A stretch of DNA of 64,000 bases from Dipteris shenzhenensis (GCA_047967505.1 CM106539.1); one strand, 5' to 3'; shown: positions 11,075 to 22,100, counted from the first letter of the stretch. The notes: generated by a model not told the origin, from the letters alone. A program made the numbers and translations.

Positions 11075-11572
11075 GTGGTACAGGTAAATCCTCCACTCAC
11101 ACATGAAGAACCAATCGATCTAGAGATGCCATTCTTTATGGCTGACCTCAAGTGGGATAATGAACCTGAAGAAGGTACCCATACCAATGATGACTCAGAT
11201 TTTCCTTGGGACCTTGAAATAGAGGCTACGAATGCTGAAATTGAAGGTCAAATCTTTTATAATGATTTATCCATTCTGCATGCCCTAATGGTAGTCGAGC
11301 TCCCAAAAGTTGAACCTCCAAAGTTGAATAATAGTAGAAGATCCCGCAAGAAAGATGGAGGAAATCGCAGAAAAGCCAAGGTCAAGTATTTCAATGAATT
11401 CAAACGAGTCCAATCAAGGACCGTTGAATTGTACCTTGCAAGGTCAGCTCCCTCAAAATTAGAACCATCGCCTCTTGAATGGTCCCCTGAGGGACTGGAA
11501 GGAGTATGCATAGCAAATGAACCCTTACTTGGAAACATGTTACCAGTGGAAAAATTACCCCATAGTTCCTAA
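11075..11572 (+). pseudogene. G2 gag-pol linker ORF, no protease motif seen
   Basis: A 165-residue open frame on the element strand between gag and RT, where the aspartic protease should lie. I find no D-S/T-G-A or ILG motif in it or within about 500 bp on either side. Visible features are acidic N-terminal sequence (KWDNEPEEGTHTNDDSDFPW) and a basic patch NNSRRSRKKDGGNRRKAKVK. It may be a linker preceding RT, as in Tat-type elements, with the protease deleted or decayed. The function is unknown. Confidence 0.45.
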
Positions 11573-11673
11573 CGTAACAAGTTTTGAAAATATAAGCCAC
11601 ATGTGCAGATGAAGCTCATCAAGAGACTTCAAAAAAAGGTCAAGAAGAGCCTAAGAAATTAATAAATGCAACT

Positions 11674-12900
11674 ATGCCACCCAGTACACATGATACATGC
11701 CTGGCTAGTTCAACCCCATCAGAGGCCGATCTTCGAGAAGTGCCGAAATACTTCAAGAATTACACAAGTGGCAGTGCACCAATAGTAATTCCCAGACCAC
11801 TAAGAGAATCTAAAGTTCAAGAAACCGATAGCATTGGAGAAGCTCCAATCTATGAGGGCCCAGAAAAAACATGCACAATAAACCTCGCCCTTGAAGGGAA
11901 GGAAGAAAAATTGGTTTTCATTGGGAAACAGCTTCGTCAAGAAGACGAAACCAAACTCAAAGCACTCCTAATGGAATACCGTGACTACCTAGCATGGTCA
12001 TACAAATAGATGAAAGGAATTTCACCAGAAGTGGCAGTACACACGATACCTATAAGGGAAGGTTCTCACCCTAAGGTATGTGGACCTTATTGTACAAATC
12101 CTAAATATGGCACCATGGTTTATGACGAGCTGGAAAAACTCCTAGATGCTGGATTCATATATGAGATCGAGCACACTCATTGGGTTTCACCCATTGTCAT
12201 TGTACCTAAATGCAACAAGAAGCTCAGAATATGCGTAAACTTAAAAAATGTGAATGCTGCCACAATTAGGGATCACTATTCCCTACCCTTAACAGAAATA
12301 GTGTTGGAAAAGGTGGCAGAGGCTCCGAAATATATAGTTTCTTGTATGGCTTCAATGGCTATACCCAAGTGCAAATTGCTCCTAAAGACCAATCAAAAAT
12401 AGCATTTGCTACAGAATGGGGTATTTTTGCATATAGAGTCATGCCATTCGGCCTTTGTAATGCCCCGGCCACATTCCAGCGAGTCATGTTCACAGCTTTC
12501 AAGTCATTTTTAAATAAGTTTTTACAGGTGTTCTTGGATGATTTGTGCATCCATTCAGACAAACAGGACCACTTTAAATGTCTTGAAGAAGTACTAATCA
12601 AATGCAAGGAGTATGGCATCTCCCTAAATCCAACAAAATGCCAGTTCATGGTCACCCACGGAGTTGTTTTGGGACACATCGTCTCTCAACATGGGATTGC
12701 AATGGACATATACAAAATCAAAATCATCATGGAATTGCCTCCTCCTACAAATTCCAAAGGTGTACAGGTCTTTATGGGACATGCCGGCTATTATAGAAGA
12801 TTTATATTGCAGTATGCCATGATAGTTAGACCACTTTACAAATTATTAGTGGAATTCTTATGGACCAAAGAGTGCGACCAAGCTTTTGAGCTTTTAAAGT
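11674..12900 (+). pseudogene. G2 reverse transcriptase, motif A Asp lost
   Basis: The RT spans 11674-12402 (with a TAG at 12007-12009) and continues from about 12342 in another frame. The N-terminal portion reads LRQEDETKLKALLMEYRDYL then HTHWVSPIVIVPKCNKKLRI. Motif A, normally LDGFSGY, reads FLYGFNGY, so the first catalytic Asp is Tyr. Then come FATEWGIFAYRVMPFGLCNA, PATFQRVM and the VFLDDLCIHS box with both Asp retained. The thumb follows with LNPTKCQFMVTHGVVLGHIV. Frame change, stop and active-site loss together show inactivity. Upstream, a linker from 11674 precedes the RT core. Confidence 0.9.
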
Positions 12901-13330
12901 GGTGCTTAATCACAGCACCCATCCTTATATCTCCCAATTGGGATATCGATTTTCATGTTCATACTGATGGATCCAAGTATGCAATTGGGAGTGTGCTTTG
13001 TCAACTAGGTGAACATAAGAAAGACTACCCATTCTACTTCGCTAGTCAAGAACTCAATGATGCAGAGATCAACTATACCACCACCGAAAGAGAAGCCCTA
13101 GCAATGGTGTATATTGTAAAGAAATTTTGGCACTATCTACTGGCAAATGATTTTGTCTTCTACACCGACCATCAAGCATTGCTTTATCTTGTGAACCATC
13201 CGTGTACAACAGGAAGAATAACTAGATGGCTCCTCTTGCTTCAAAAATTCAACTTCAAAATAGTGGTCCGCAAAGGTGCCCAACACTACATTGTCAATCA
13301 CATGTCTCACTTCAAGTCGAGCGAAGAAGA
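12901..13330 (+). pseudogene. G2 RNase H domain
   Basis: This domain is continuous with RT in the long open frame 12342-13946. It carries FHVHTDGSKYAIGSVLCQLG (first catalytic Asp), INYTTTEREALAMVYIVKKF (catalytic Glu) and FVFYTDHQALLYLV (Asp). It would degrade the RNA strand of the RNA-DNA hybrid during replication. All key acidic residues are present. Only one RNase H is visible; the second, 'archaeal-type' RNase H described in some Tat-lineage elements is not evident. The frame is open through this domain. Confidence 0.9.
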
Positions 13331-13399
13331 CACTGGAGTTGATGACAACTTACCAGATGCCACACTAGATGTTGTTCCAAAGTGGTGTCGAGATATCAT

Positions 13400-14680
13400 T
13401 GGGTACTTGATGGTAGGAAGACCACCCCCTGACATGAAAGCAGTAGATGCTAGAAAATTGATTCTAAAGGCTGCACCCTATCAACTCATTGTAGGACAAC
13501 TGTATAAGATGGGCAAGGACCAGATATTAAGAAGATGTGTAATGCCTCATGAGATCATGCCAATCCTGAGTGAAGTCTATGAAGGCATTGTCGGAGGACA
13601 CTTCCAAGGGGAAGCCACAGCAAGAAAAGTTCTCGTAGGCTACTGGTGGCCAACACTATGGGCAGATGCCTATGAATATGTAAAAGGCTGTGATGTATGC
13701 CAATGGACTACTAAACCACAACACAAAGACTTCAATCCCCTAATAACAGTTGTTGCACAAAAACCGTTTGAAAAATGGGGGACTGACTGTGTGGTTCCCA
13801 TACATCCAGCAGCAAAAGGAACACAGGCATGCTACATCATTGTGGCCATTAATTACTTTACAAAATGGGTTGAAGCTAAAGCAGTCAGAAAGGCAGATGC
13901 CAGAAGCATGCCAGAAGCACATCAAGATTCTTATACGAAAATGTGATCACCCAATTCGGATGCCCCATTGAAATTGTGTCGGATAGAGGCACACATTTTG
14001 TTAATGAGGTAATCCAAGAACTCTTGTTTGGCTTCGTGATAATCCTTAGAAAAAGCACACCCTACTACCCCCAAGGGAATGGAGAGGAAGAATCCACCAA
14101 CAAAATAATATGCATTATCCTCACCAAGGTAGTAGTACCACAACGTTCTGATTGGGTTGCGAAACTGAATGCTGCCTTATGGGCATATAGAACCACATTC
14201 AAGGTCAGTTTAGGGAACACACCTTTTCAATTGGTGTACGGCCTTGAAGCTGTGGTCCCACTAGAATTGGTAATACCAAGCCTATGCATAGCAGTACAGG
14301 AACGCATGGGAGACCATGAATCCTTGAAAGAAAGGCTCTATCAATTGGAGAAGCATACAAAGACAAGACTAGTCACCTACCATGCCATGACAATAGAGAA
14401 ACATAGAAGAAAGGTATGGTTTGATAGAAACCTTAAAGCTAAAGACATCAAGGAAGGCGACCTAGTCCTATTGTACAATGCCAAAGTACACAAGGGGAAA
14501 CTAAAGTATCTAGGTCAAGGACCATACCGAGTATGAAAGATGAATCCCATCGGACCTATGTTGCTAGAAACATTGGATGGAGTCTAATTTAACACAACAA
14601 TAAACGGTGAAGCACTACTACATCAACACGCAAGCCATCCTCAACAAAAACGAAGATTTGGGAAACCAAGTCTTCCTTAG
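13400..14680 (+). pseudogene. G2 integrase with GPY-type C-terminus
   Basis: The zinc domain includes GGHFQGEATARKVLVGYWWP and DAYEYVKGCDVCQ. The core follows with KWGTDCVVPI (first Asp) and YIIVAINYFTKWVEAKAV. A frame change near 13940 leads to CPIEIVSDRGTHFVNEV (second Asp) and YYPQGNGEEESTNKI (Glu). The C-terminal region has VWFDRNLKAKDIKEGDLVLL and GQGPYRV, the GPY/F module that contacts DNA. A TGA right after GPYRV and a further shift precede the end at about 14680. The INYFTKWVEA signature fits the OTA group rather than chromoviruses, and no chromodomain is seen. Confidence 0.9.
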
Positions 14681-15052
14681 TTAGGATTAGATTGTATCAC
14701 GATCACTCACTTGCATATGTATGTCTTCACACATATAGGTAGCATCAATCGATTTTACCTAGGGCTCAGAAGTGATGATTGAGTTCTAGCTGCCCTATGA
14801 AAATCCCAGCAAAAAAAAGCTTATAGTTAGTCCCTACCTAGCTACTAGGTCACGCGCACTCACATGCTTTTGCTTAGACACATAGATGATTGCATGAATA
14901 ATTGTACCACACACTTTCATTCCACACTCTCAAAGCATGTATAAAAATAAGATCTCTCTCTCTCACACACACACAGAAAGGTCATACTGGCATGCCAATC
15001 AATCTTATGATCAATGGTTAACTACATGCACATGGATACAGGTTCAGAAAAG
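14681..15052. other. G2 spacer between pol and post-pol ORF
   Basis: About 370 bp without a recognisable reading frame. It contains a short CT/CA microsatellite (about 14952-14974). No splice or promoter signal was clear enough to annotate. Confidence 0.5.
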
Positions 15053-16233
15053 ATGCCACCACTAAAGAGGATGCATAGAAAGAGCCCACCACCTCAAGCA
15101 CAAGACCCCCTCCAGAGTTCGTAGCCATCTACCTTCTCTCAACCACTGCGATCACAGGCATTCATGGTCCAGAGCGATAGCTCTGAAGAAGATTCAGTGC
15201 ATGACCAAGCAGAACAAATGCACCCTAGTCACCACCGGCCTACACAACCATTGACAGGGCCCAGTCACTGGAACTTGTTTGGCCACCCACATCGACTTAT
15301 GCTCTTTCCCAGGAAGCAACATCTTACTTAGAGCAATGGGGTGTAGGCAATTTGCATGAGAGCCTCAAATCCTTGGAGGACAGTCCTACACTGACCACAT
15401 ACATCAAGGACTTTCTCCATTCTTACTACTTCAGCAATGCAAAGGTTGACAAGTACGATAAAATCATTGTATAGCAGAGCCCACTCAACATTATCCTCGA
15501 CAGTACAGTCATTCCAAGGGCTTTCTCACTGCCAGTACAAGGTGGCAAATACCCTAAACGGCCTGCTGATGCAAGGTTTCGCAAAGTACGGTCTCTCCTC
15601 ACCAAGGGCACACTGATCCATAGAGATGGCATATTGCTTCATACAATCCTTGACCATCACCTTAAGGAAGTAGCACAATTCCTATCCACACTCCTGGGGG
15701 TTAAGTGCAGCAAGAATTGCTCCCTTCCACTCCACACATTTGTTTTGCTAAGTAGGAGGCTAAAACAAGTCTGGGTCTAGCACTTCATCATCTTCTTTAC
15801 AAAGAAACTCGATGGTTCTTCATGCCAAAAATGTAAAATTCCACACTTATTTGCTATAATAATAAAAAAAGAACAAGAAAGAGAAATGACTCTGCCCCAA
15901 TTACCAAAACCAATTGAGGAGTTGGATATACCCTTCTCACCAGTATGGGAGCCGTCAACTTCTCCTACTATCACATTGATAAGTGCAGATGCCTTAGCAA
16001 AAATACCTCTTCTGGAGGTCGGGATTGCGGAATCGCCCCATGAGATGCTACAGCTCGGTGCACAACTGCAACCAATATGTATCCACCAACAGCAACAACC
16101 AGAGTTTGAGACAAGATTGGCACTCAAACCTGAGGAAAGATCAGCACCAGAGCCTGAGGCTACATTAGCACTAGAACCACCCATCGACACCATGCTAGTT
16201 GATGAGACACATGGGGAGCTAGTGCTAGATTAA
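15053..16233 (+). pseudogene. G2 post-pol ORF, 5' part (split by CACTA insertion)
   Basis: After integrase the element strand carries another long decayed frame. ATG 15053 opens MPPLKRMHRKSPPPQAQDPL, with a basic KRMHRK cluster that could act as a nuclear localisation signal. The same frame runs through a Pro/Ser/Gln-rich part (to 15290) and a globular-looking part (IKDFLHSYYFSNAKVDKYDK, RKVRSLLTKGTLIHRDGILL) to a Pro/Glu-rich part ending at 16233. Interrupting stops at about 15119, 15340 and 15470 and near 15780 are single changes in an otherwise preserved frame. I do not recognise the family. Its place fits the extra or env-position ORF of some plant gypsy elements, but no transmembrane segment is visible. 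Confidence 0.5.
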
Positions 16234-16238
16234 CCGTA

Positions 16239-16268
16239 CACAACAAGACAAAGCACCTACAGACATGC
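16239..16268 (+). repeat. CACTA 1 left terminal inverted repeat
   Basis: 30 bp, beginning CACAACAAGACAAAGCA, 25 of 30 identical to the reverse complement of 20650-20679. The GTA immediately before it is the target duplication. Confidence 0.9.
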
Positions 16269-16289
16269 ACACAGACGTGTTTACTGAAC

Positions 16290-16590
16290 TTAAAAAAAAA
16301 CTTACGGGCGCATCTATTTGCATGTCTATTTGTGCATCTAGAGACCTGCGTCTAATGATGCGTCTATATAGCAGAACGACACGTGTATAGATGCACATAT
16401 AGATGCATAAATAGATGCTCTGCTAGAAAATTTAAAAAATAGACAGACACATCGTTAAATGCGTGTATAAATGCATTTATAAACGGTCTTATAGACGCTT
16501 TTATAGACATGCAAATAGATGCTCCTCGAACAGACAGATGCATATATAGACGCATTTATAGACGCACTGATAGACGCGCTACATAATATT
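16290..16590. repeat. CACTA 1 left subterminal repeat cluster
   Basis: Many short copies of a motif with core TATAGACGC or TAGATGC, in both orientations (for example GCGTCTATATAG, TATAGACGCTTTTATAGAC and TAGACGCATTTATAGACGC). In CACTA elements such subterminal motifs bind the TNPA-type protein and are needed for transposition. That role is taken from the family. Confidence 0.85.
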
Positions 16591-16966
16591 TTTTAAATTT
16601 ACAGAATGCTGTGTATGTTGTGTATGCTATGTAGTTATAGGAATCCCATTTCCACATTGTGTAATTCAATTCTTACAGCCAACTACATTTTAATTAGCAC
16701 TCTTTCAACCACGTCTATAGCTGGCAATTACAATTCCAAATAAAACATTACAACTCCAAAACGTTTAGTTCACAAGGCATTAATTGATAGAACGTTGCAC
16801 AAGAAAATTGAAGGCTAAAAAAGTGCTTTTATGTACATATAGCACGAAGCTAAGCCACATCATGTGGCTTCAAGTACAAAAAATAAGAGGAGTGTATATA
16901 CAAGAGGCATGAAGCCAAGCCAGTGGCTTTAAGTACAAAAAAGAGTAGCTAGCACTACTTCTACGA

Positions 16967-18424
16967 CTAATCTAAGTTCTCCATGTCCTCGCTCCCTTCC
17001 ACGCTCCCTTCTGTGCTCCCTTCTGTGCTCCCTTCTCCACCTCCTTCCTCGTCTTCTTGTGCAGGGGCCTGTAAATAAGGGACAACATATATCAATGTAT
17101 GAAAAATCAAATCTTTACTTATAATACTGACATTATTTAATTACTTTCAAATACCTCGGGGGGTGCTCCAGTAGCCCCGATATACTGCTCCTCAGTAATC
17201 AACCCGTCATGATAGAAGTGCTTCCATGTATCTCCTCTGTGATGGTGGCGGTGGTAGGCTATCTCGACAGAAGTAGTGTATCTGCCCACGATATCAAGCT
17301 GCAAGACAACACAATTTGCAGAGGGGTTAGTACAAAGAAACAACCTCCTAATAAACTACATATACAATATAATTTGAGATCGATACTTACAAATTGGGCC
17401 TTCCATGATTCAACACCCCCTGCTCCAAAATGCACGCTTCCATATTGCTCCATTTGGATCCTTCATGCCTCCACGTGCTGTAGACTGGGTTCCTCCCTCG
17501 CTTACTTCATTGCTTTCTTCCACTCACGCTTGTGAGCGGTGTGGGGTGGGCCCCTTGGTGGTTGACCTCCCTTGAGCTTAGCAAGCTCTGCTAGTGCCTG
17601 CCTCTTAAGCGAAGATCTTTTATTGCCAAGTATCGTAACAATCTTTGACTTGGCCCATTTATTTGTGAACTGAAGATTGGGGGGGTTAGGATACCTAGAG
17701 CGAACAGCAGCAAGGGTCTCATCAGCCAACCTCTTTGGATGGTCTTTGTAGTGGATAAAGCAATCTTTGTAATTGTTAGCAATTACAAAGCGCATGAAGG
17801 CCATGATGTCCTTCCCCTGTGCATCCATCAAGATGCCTCCTATTTGAGTGAAGCCATAGAAGATTGTACCATCACCCAGAGGCATGCCTAAATCATCTGA
17901 ATCATCATCTTCCCCACCACCACCCCTCCCAAAGCACTGTGCCATGCATCCTCCACCGCTTTCCTTGCTACTACACCTGCACTATGTCATGTCGAGCTAG
18001 TACTCTGGCCACTCATAGTTAGAGACTGCACGGGACTATGTGGACCACTCGTAGCTAGAGAACCGAGTCTCAACTACACAGGAGTACGCCGATGGCTCTG
18101 CGAGACAGGACCTCCTGACGGAATGGGGGAAGGGGCATAAGATGGCATGGGGGAAGGGGCATAAGATGGCATGGGGGAAGGGGCTCGACTATGTAGCCGG
18201 CTGGGCTATGCTAACTCCGCTGGGGTAATCTCAATTGGTGTGGGGTTGGGGTGGTTTGGAGCCTGTAGTGCTGACTCCTGGGGGGTGTTTAGAGTACCCG
18301 TCATGTAGCCGTATAACTCCCCAGGACTGGGAGGGTGCCCTAAAAGGTTATATAACTCCCTAAAAATGGTCTCCCGGAGATCAGGTGAGCTTGAAGAGCT
18401 TCTTGGCCACATGATGAACTGCAA
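16967..18424 (-). pseudogene. CACTA 1 second gene, transposase_24/TNPA-like
   Basis: The minus-strand gene begins with a Pro/Ser-rich region (APSPMPSYAPSPMPSYAPSP). After a frame change near 17950 it reads ADETLAAVRSRYPNPPNLQF, WAKSKIVTILGNKRSSLKRQ, GPPHTAHKREWKKAMK, a stop, then ARE...HVEA, a TGA at a likely Trp codon, and QYGSVHFGAGGVESWKAQF. GT-AG introns follow at 17299-17390 and 17069-17154, giving exons 17155-17298 (LDIVGRYTTSVEIAYHRHHH) and 16967-17068, which ends in Glu/Gly/Ser repeats and NLD-stop. The arrangement resembles the plant Ptta/En-Spm transposase_24 family, the second protein of CACTA elements thought to bind subterminal repeats. Family assignment is from pattern memory and is moderate. 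Confidence 0.6.
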
Positions 18425-18565
18425 AAAAGAAAAAAGGAAGAATACTGATGAGCTGAGAAGAGAAAAAGAAGAGAAAAAGAGAGAAAAATTACCACGAAAA
18501 GAGAGGGATAAAAGAGAGGCAAATATAGGAAAAGAGAGAAGAAAAGAGAGAAAAATCCTTTTCTT

Positions 18566-18732
18566 GGAAGTGGAAGTGGAAAGGGAAAGGGAAAGGGAAG
18601 AGGAAAGAGAAAGGAAAGGAAAGGAAAGGAAAGGAAAGGGAAGGGAAGAGAAGAGAAGGGAAGGGAAGGGAAGGGAAGAGAAGGGAAGGGAAGGGAAGGG
18701 AAGGGAAGAGAAGGGAAGGGAAGGGAAGGGTC
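18566..18732. repeat. GGAAG/GGAAA purine minisatellite
   Basis: About 165 bp of pentamer-like GGAAA then GGAAG units, strand-asymmetric purine. It lies between the second CACTA gene and the internal motif cluster, in its upstream region. Arg/Glu/Gly-rich and Phe/Pro/Leu-rich frames across it are repeat artefacts. Confidence 0.95.
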
Positions 18733-18734
18733 TA

Positions 18735-18915
18735 AAACTATCGGAGTGCGTCTATAGACACGTCTGAGAAGCACGTCTATTTTTGCATATAACAGCGCAT
18801 CTATAGATGCGGCTATCTGTGTCTAAAAATAGACTAGATGTATCTATAGACGTGCATGTAGATGCGGTTTTAGACACGCTCTGAGACGCATCTATAGATG
18901 CGCTTCGACAGACGG
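18735..18915. repeat. CACTA 1 internal cluster of subterminal-type motifs
   Basis: Copies such as GCATCTATAGATGCGG, ATCTATAGACGTGCATG and ACGCATCTATAGATGCGC, some fully palindromic. They lie between the divergently transcribed second gene (ends upstream at 18424) and the TNP2 remnant (from about 19098). CACTA clusters normally lie only at the ends, so this may be a shared promoter or operator, or the scar of an inserted or fused element end. Confidence 0.75.
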
Positions 18916-19097
18916 ACTATTCTAAAAAGTGGAAAAGGACATGCGCCTGACACAAAAGCATAACACTGATACCAAAATCATTCTTTTCTTGGATACGACA
19001 AAGGACAAATCCAAAGAGAGCAACTTCCAAAGAAGATGAACCGTAAAGACACGGAGTTGCTTAATAATATCAACCTCTATTGCGTGCTTAATAGTGA

Positions 19098-20201
19098 TGT
19101 GATGAAAGATGGGTGACAAGATACGACGATGCAAAGGCAAGAAGACAAGAAGAAAGGGCCCTCTTTCATACACACCACAGATCTCGTGTGCCATACCCTC
19201 AGTATCTAAGAGCACTTCCAAAGGATATTCATGTGGATTGGCTACTTGATGATATGGAGAAAGCAGAGAATGACGAGGGGATGCATATCACAATGGAAGA
19301 ATGGGAGTATGCTAGGGGATGCATGAGCAAGTTTGGTATATAGAATGTTATGCATAAGTTAGGAGCATTCAATAATTTATATTGCTTATTTAATTGATTT
19401 TTTCTTGGTGTAGTGCACTATGTTCAATGCTATATGGTGTGAGGGCAAGCATTTTTGAACACAACGGATTGATGATAAGAGAAACACACAAGATTGTGGC
19501 ATCATTGCTAGCTTTGAGGGAGCCAATGGAGCCATGGATGATTATTGTGGCATAATCCAAGATATTATTAAGCTTGAATTTTGACGCTTCTTTGTGTATG
19601 TTTTGGATGTAAAGTGGTTTAAGGACATGGTGGAAAGAGGCCCTAATGCAACAATCAAACGCCATGCAAGTGGCTTTGTAACTATTGACTCCACAAAGTT
19701 TTGGCAAAGTAGGAAGGGCACACTAGTAGTACCGCAACAATGTGAACAGGTACTGTGCACACATATAAAAATATTCGCTTTTAAATATTTGATACCTTCG
19801 ATGCAAGGAAAATAACATGATTGTATTTGTGTTTGAATTAGATTGTCTATCAACCAATGGTGGATAATAATAGATGGTGGCATGTCATACCTATTATGCC
19901 ACATTCCAAAGTGATGTATAGTACATTTACTAATATGGAGCGTATGGAGGATGATCATGGCCATGGAGGTGATGATGACCGTGATACGAGAGAGGAGGAT
20001 GATCATGAGATAGGAGATAGAGATATTGAGGCCATTACCCATGAGGACGAGCCTACCATTGGTGACGCTGATTTCGATGAGCACATGAGTAGCACAAGTA
20101 GTAGTGGGTTGAATGTATTTGTAGATCTAAACACTTGTTTGGATTTTGAAGTCGATAGTTTGGCAAGGGTTGATCTCATTGAGGATGAGATTGAAGCGTA
20201 G
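19098..20201 (+). pseudogene. CACTA 1 TNP2 C-terminal remnant (DUF4216-like)
   Basis: Three exon pieces. The first, about 19098-19341, reads RYDDAKARRQEERALFHTHH and ends WEYARGCMSKFGI-stop. The second, 19414-19749, carries CGIIASFEGANGAMDDYCGI, then IKLEF, a stop, RFFVYVLDVKWFK, and SGFVTIDSTKFWQSRKGT. The third, 19842-20201, reads VYQPMVDNNRWWHVIPIMPH followed by an Asp/Glu-rich tail. Intron 19750-19841 has GT and AG ends. The order (YGV-type segment, VLDVKWF, IDSTKFW, WWHV) is the DUF4216 region found at the C-terminus of plant CACTA TNP2-type transposases. The catalytic Transposase_21 region and DUF4218 are absent. It aligns domain for domain with 41290-42049. Confidence 0.8.
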
Positions 20202-20393
20202 CCCATCATTGATATTGGCAAAACTATTTTACATATTGTCTCATTCTCCTCACCTCACTTAATTCTTGTATATGTGGGCTTGCAAAAAAGCATTGATGTT
20301 TTTGTTAAAACTATGTGCTTTGGTAATCATGGGAAATGTTTGGAAAGCAGTGATGTACACCAAAATCTCACTTTCTGTATTCTCTGTTTAGCA

Positions 20394-20660
20394 TCTAAAT
20401 ACATGACGTCTAAATACACGTCTAATTCTCAGTGTAGATGTGCTAATAGATACGCTAATACATGCACAAATAGACGCGTTGACAGATGCAATGTTAGACG
20501 GGCCCATATTTTCTCAGTGTAGACATGCTAATAGACGTGTTAATACACACGCAAATAGACAAGATATTAGACGCGCTATGAGACATGCCCATAATTTCTC
20601 TATTCAAGCAATGCCTATAGACACGCCCACTATTTTGTGCATCTATCAAGCACGTCCATA
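20394..20660. repeat. CACTA 1 right subterminal repeat cluster
   Basis: The same motif family as the left end (TAGACGCG, GCTAATAGACGTG, TTAGACGCGCTATGAGAC) packed into about 260 bp next to the right terminal repeat. A larger repeat pairs CAGTGTAGATGTGCTAATAG (about 20430) with a near copy near 20516. Confidence 0.85.
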
Positions 20661-20679
20661 GTTGCTTTGTGTTGTTGTG
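20650..20679 (-). repeat. CACTA 1 right terminal inverted repeat
   Basis: The right end finishes TGCTTTGTGTTGTTGTG and is followed by GTA. It pairs with the left end, and the five mismatches are at positions 9, 18, 22, 23 and 27 from the tip. Confidence 0.9.
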
Positions 20680-20682
20680 GTA

Positions 20683-22100
20683 TGACTATTGTACACAAGC
20701 GACTGAAATGCCATTGGAACAACCTCCCCCAAGTACTATAGAATCATCAGGATGGCTACATGGGCACCACTTGTATTAACAATATCACCAGACCTCATCA
20801 CTATCTGTCATTCTCCAACATCAAGCTAGCCAAATGATCCAAATGTTAGAACTATTCACTAGCTTAGCCAAGGAAGAATATACAAGAGAATTGGAAAGGA
20901 AGACTGCATCAAAAATTGAAGACCAATTCCAGGCAATCGCAATAGAGGTCAAGGCCCTTCAGGTGTAGATAGATGAGAAGGAGGTAGAAGAAGTGTGCAT
21001 GAACCAGGCTCTCCAAGCTCAAGAAAAGGTAGTGAGGGATGTGACCAACCTTCACCAAAGTCAAACATAGCTGACAGAAGTAGTACAAGCAACAGCAATC
21101 CTATAGACCTACTATAACTCCTTGACATCTGCACATGCTCAATAGACAGATGTAGTGGCACAAGCTTGACTCACTCTAATTCACAAAGAAGAAGAGCTCT
21201 AGGATTGCAAAGACAAGCTTGAAGAAATGAAACAATCTTTGGCAGGGCATGCCTTCAGCATTGATGAACTTACACGAGAATGCAGAATCTTAAAGGACCA
21301 GCTTGCTACCACTCAAGAGGCCAGAACTTCACAAGCACAAGTCTTGGACCAATGGTCCAATACCACTGAAGACATTCCTCAACAAGCAAAGGTCACCTTG
21401 CAAATGAGAAAGCTTAAGGAGGCCTATACAACCATCTACCATCAATACAAATAAAAAATGAATGAGATGCACTCCCAAAAGATAATCATCTCCAAGCTCG
21501 AAGTCCAATTGCTAGTGCACAACAATGAGGCATTGGAAGACAACACCAATGAAGCCCCACTTCAATGCACAATAGTGGTGTACCAAGAGCTTGTGGCTGC
21601 TCTACAAGTGGAAGATCACCTCAACACACGCGTGCTTATCCAATGGAAGCAACTCCAACTTAGGATCATATCTGCTCATCCAACAATCAAATGGGAATGT
21701 TCCATTGGGACCAAAACCCTGTGCATAATTTGCCAAGACTTTTGTTTGAAGATGAGAAAAATATCTTCTGCCTGTCTACACATGCCGGGTTTATAACACT
21801 CTGGATGCTTTCATTGCATATGTTTGCCTCATGGGTAGTCCTCCCCTCAGGGTTATTTTAGGCTTGTTGCCATTGCTACAAAGGCCATCCCTATTATTTG
21901 CAAGGCACAACCTAACCGACATCCCACCCATGCAGCTGATCATCCCATTGCACCAGCAAAAAGAAGTGTCGAAAGATGACAAGGCCTATCTCACATCCGA
22001 TTTCCCATATCTAACCACTATTTCTGCCAACATCATAACCTCACCCTTGCTGCTACCACCCTCTTAACCTTCCCCGAGCTCCATCCTAACATCTATTCCC
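20683..22100 (+). pseudogene. G2 post-pol ORF, 3' part, coiled coil
   Basis: This sequence continues the post-pol region after removal of the nested CACTA element. The frame reads LELFTSLAKEEYTRELERKT, then ASKIEDQFQAIAIEVKALQV. After stops it continues with an open run at 21227-21454 (KQSLAGHAFSIDELTRECRI) and 21458-21796. Heptad-like spacing of Leu/Ile/Ala with many Gln, Glu and Lys indicates a long coiled coil from about 20820 to 21650. The Pro-rich C-terminal part to 22080 is heavily interrupted. Function unknown. Alternatives are a capsid-associated or transport protein of the element, or a captured host coiled-coil fragment. Confidence 0.5.

Larger units (their letters stand above)
16239..20679. 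mobile_element. CACTA-like DNA transposon 1, complete ends, 4441 bp
   Basis: The left end CACAACAAGACAAAGCA (16239-16255) and the reverse complement of the right end, CACAACAACACAAAGCA (20663-20679), match at 16 of 17. Over 30 bp they match at 25 of 30. Both ends are flanked by the trinucleotide GTA (16236-16238 and 20680-20682), the 3-bp target duplication of the CACTA superfamily. Inside are subterminal repeat clusters, a plus-strand TNP2 C-terminal remnant and a minus-strand second gene. The termini begin CACAA rather than the canonical CACTA. The element sits in the post-pol ORF of gypsy G2. The TNP2 catalytic part is missing, so it is non-autonomous. Confidence 0.9.

Noticed and set aside
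15777-16193. 138-codon Ser/Gly-rich frame on the minus strand
   Set aside because: It is antisense to the post-pol ORF of gypsy G2, whose plus-strand frame continues upstream in phase.
18340-18767. Pro/Phe/Leu-rich and Lys/Glu/Arg-rich frames over 18.5-18.7 kb
   Set aside because: They are translations of the GGAAG purine minisatellite.
19542-20084. 180-codon frame on the minus strand
   Set aside because: It is antisense to clear TNP2 (DUF4216-like) coding sequence with matching introns on the plus strand.
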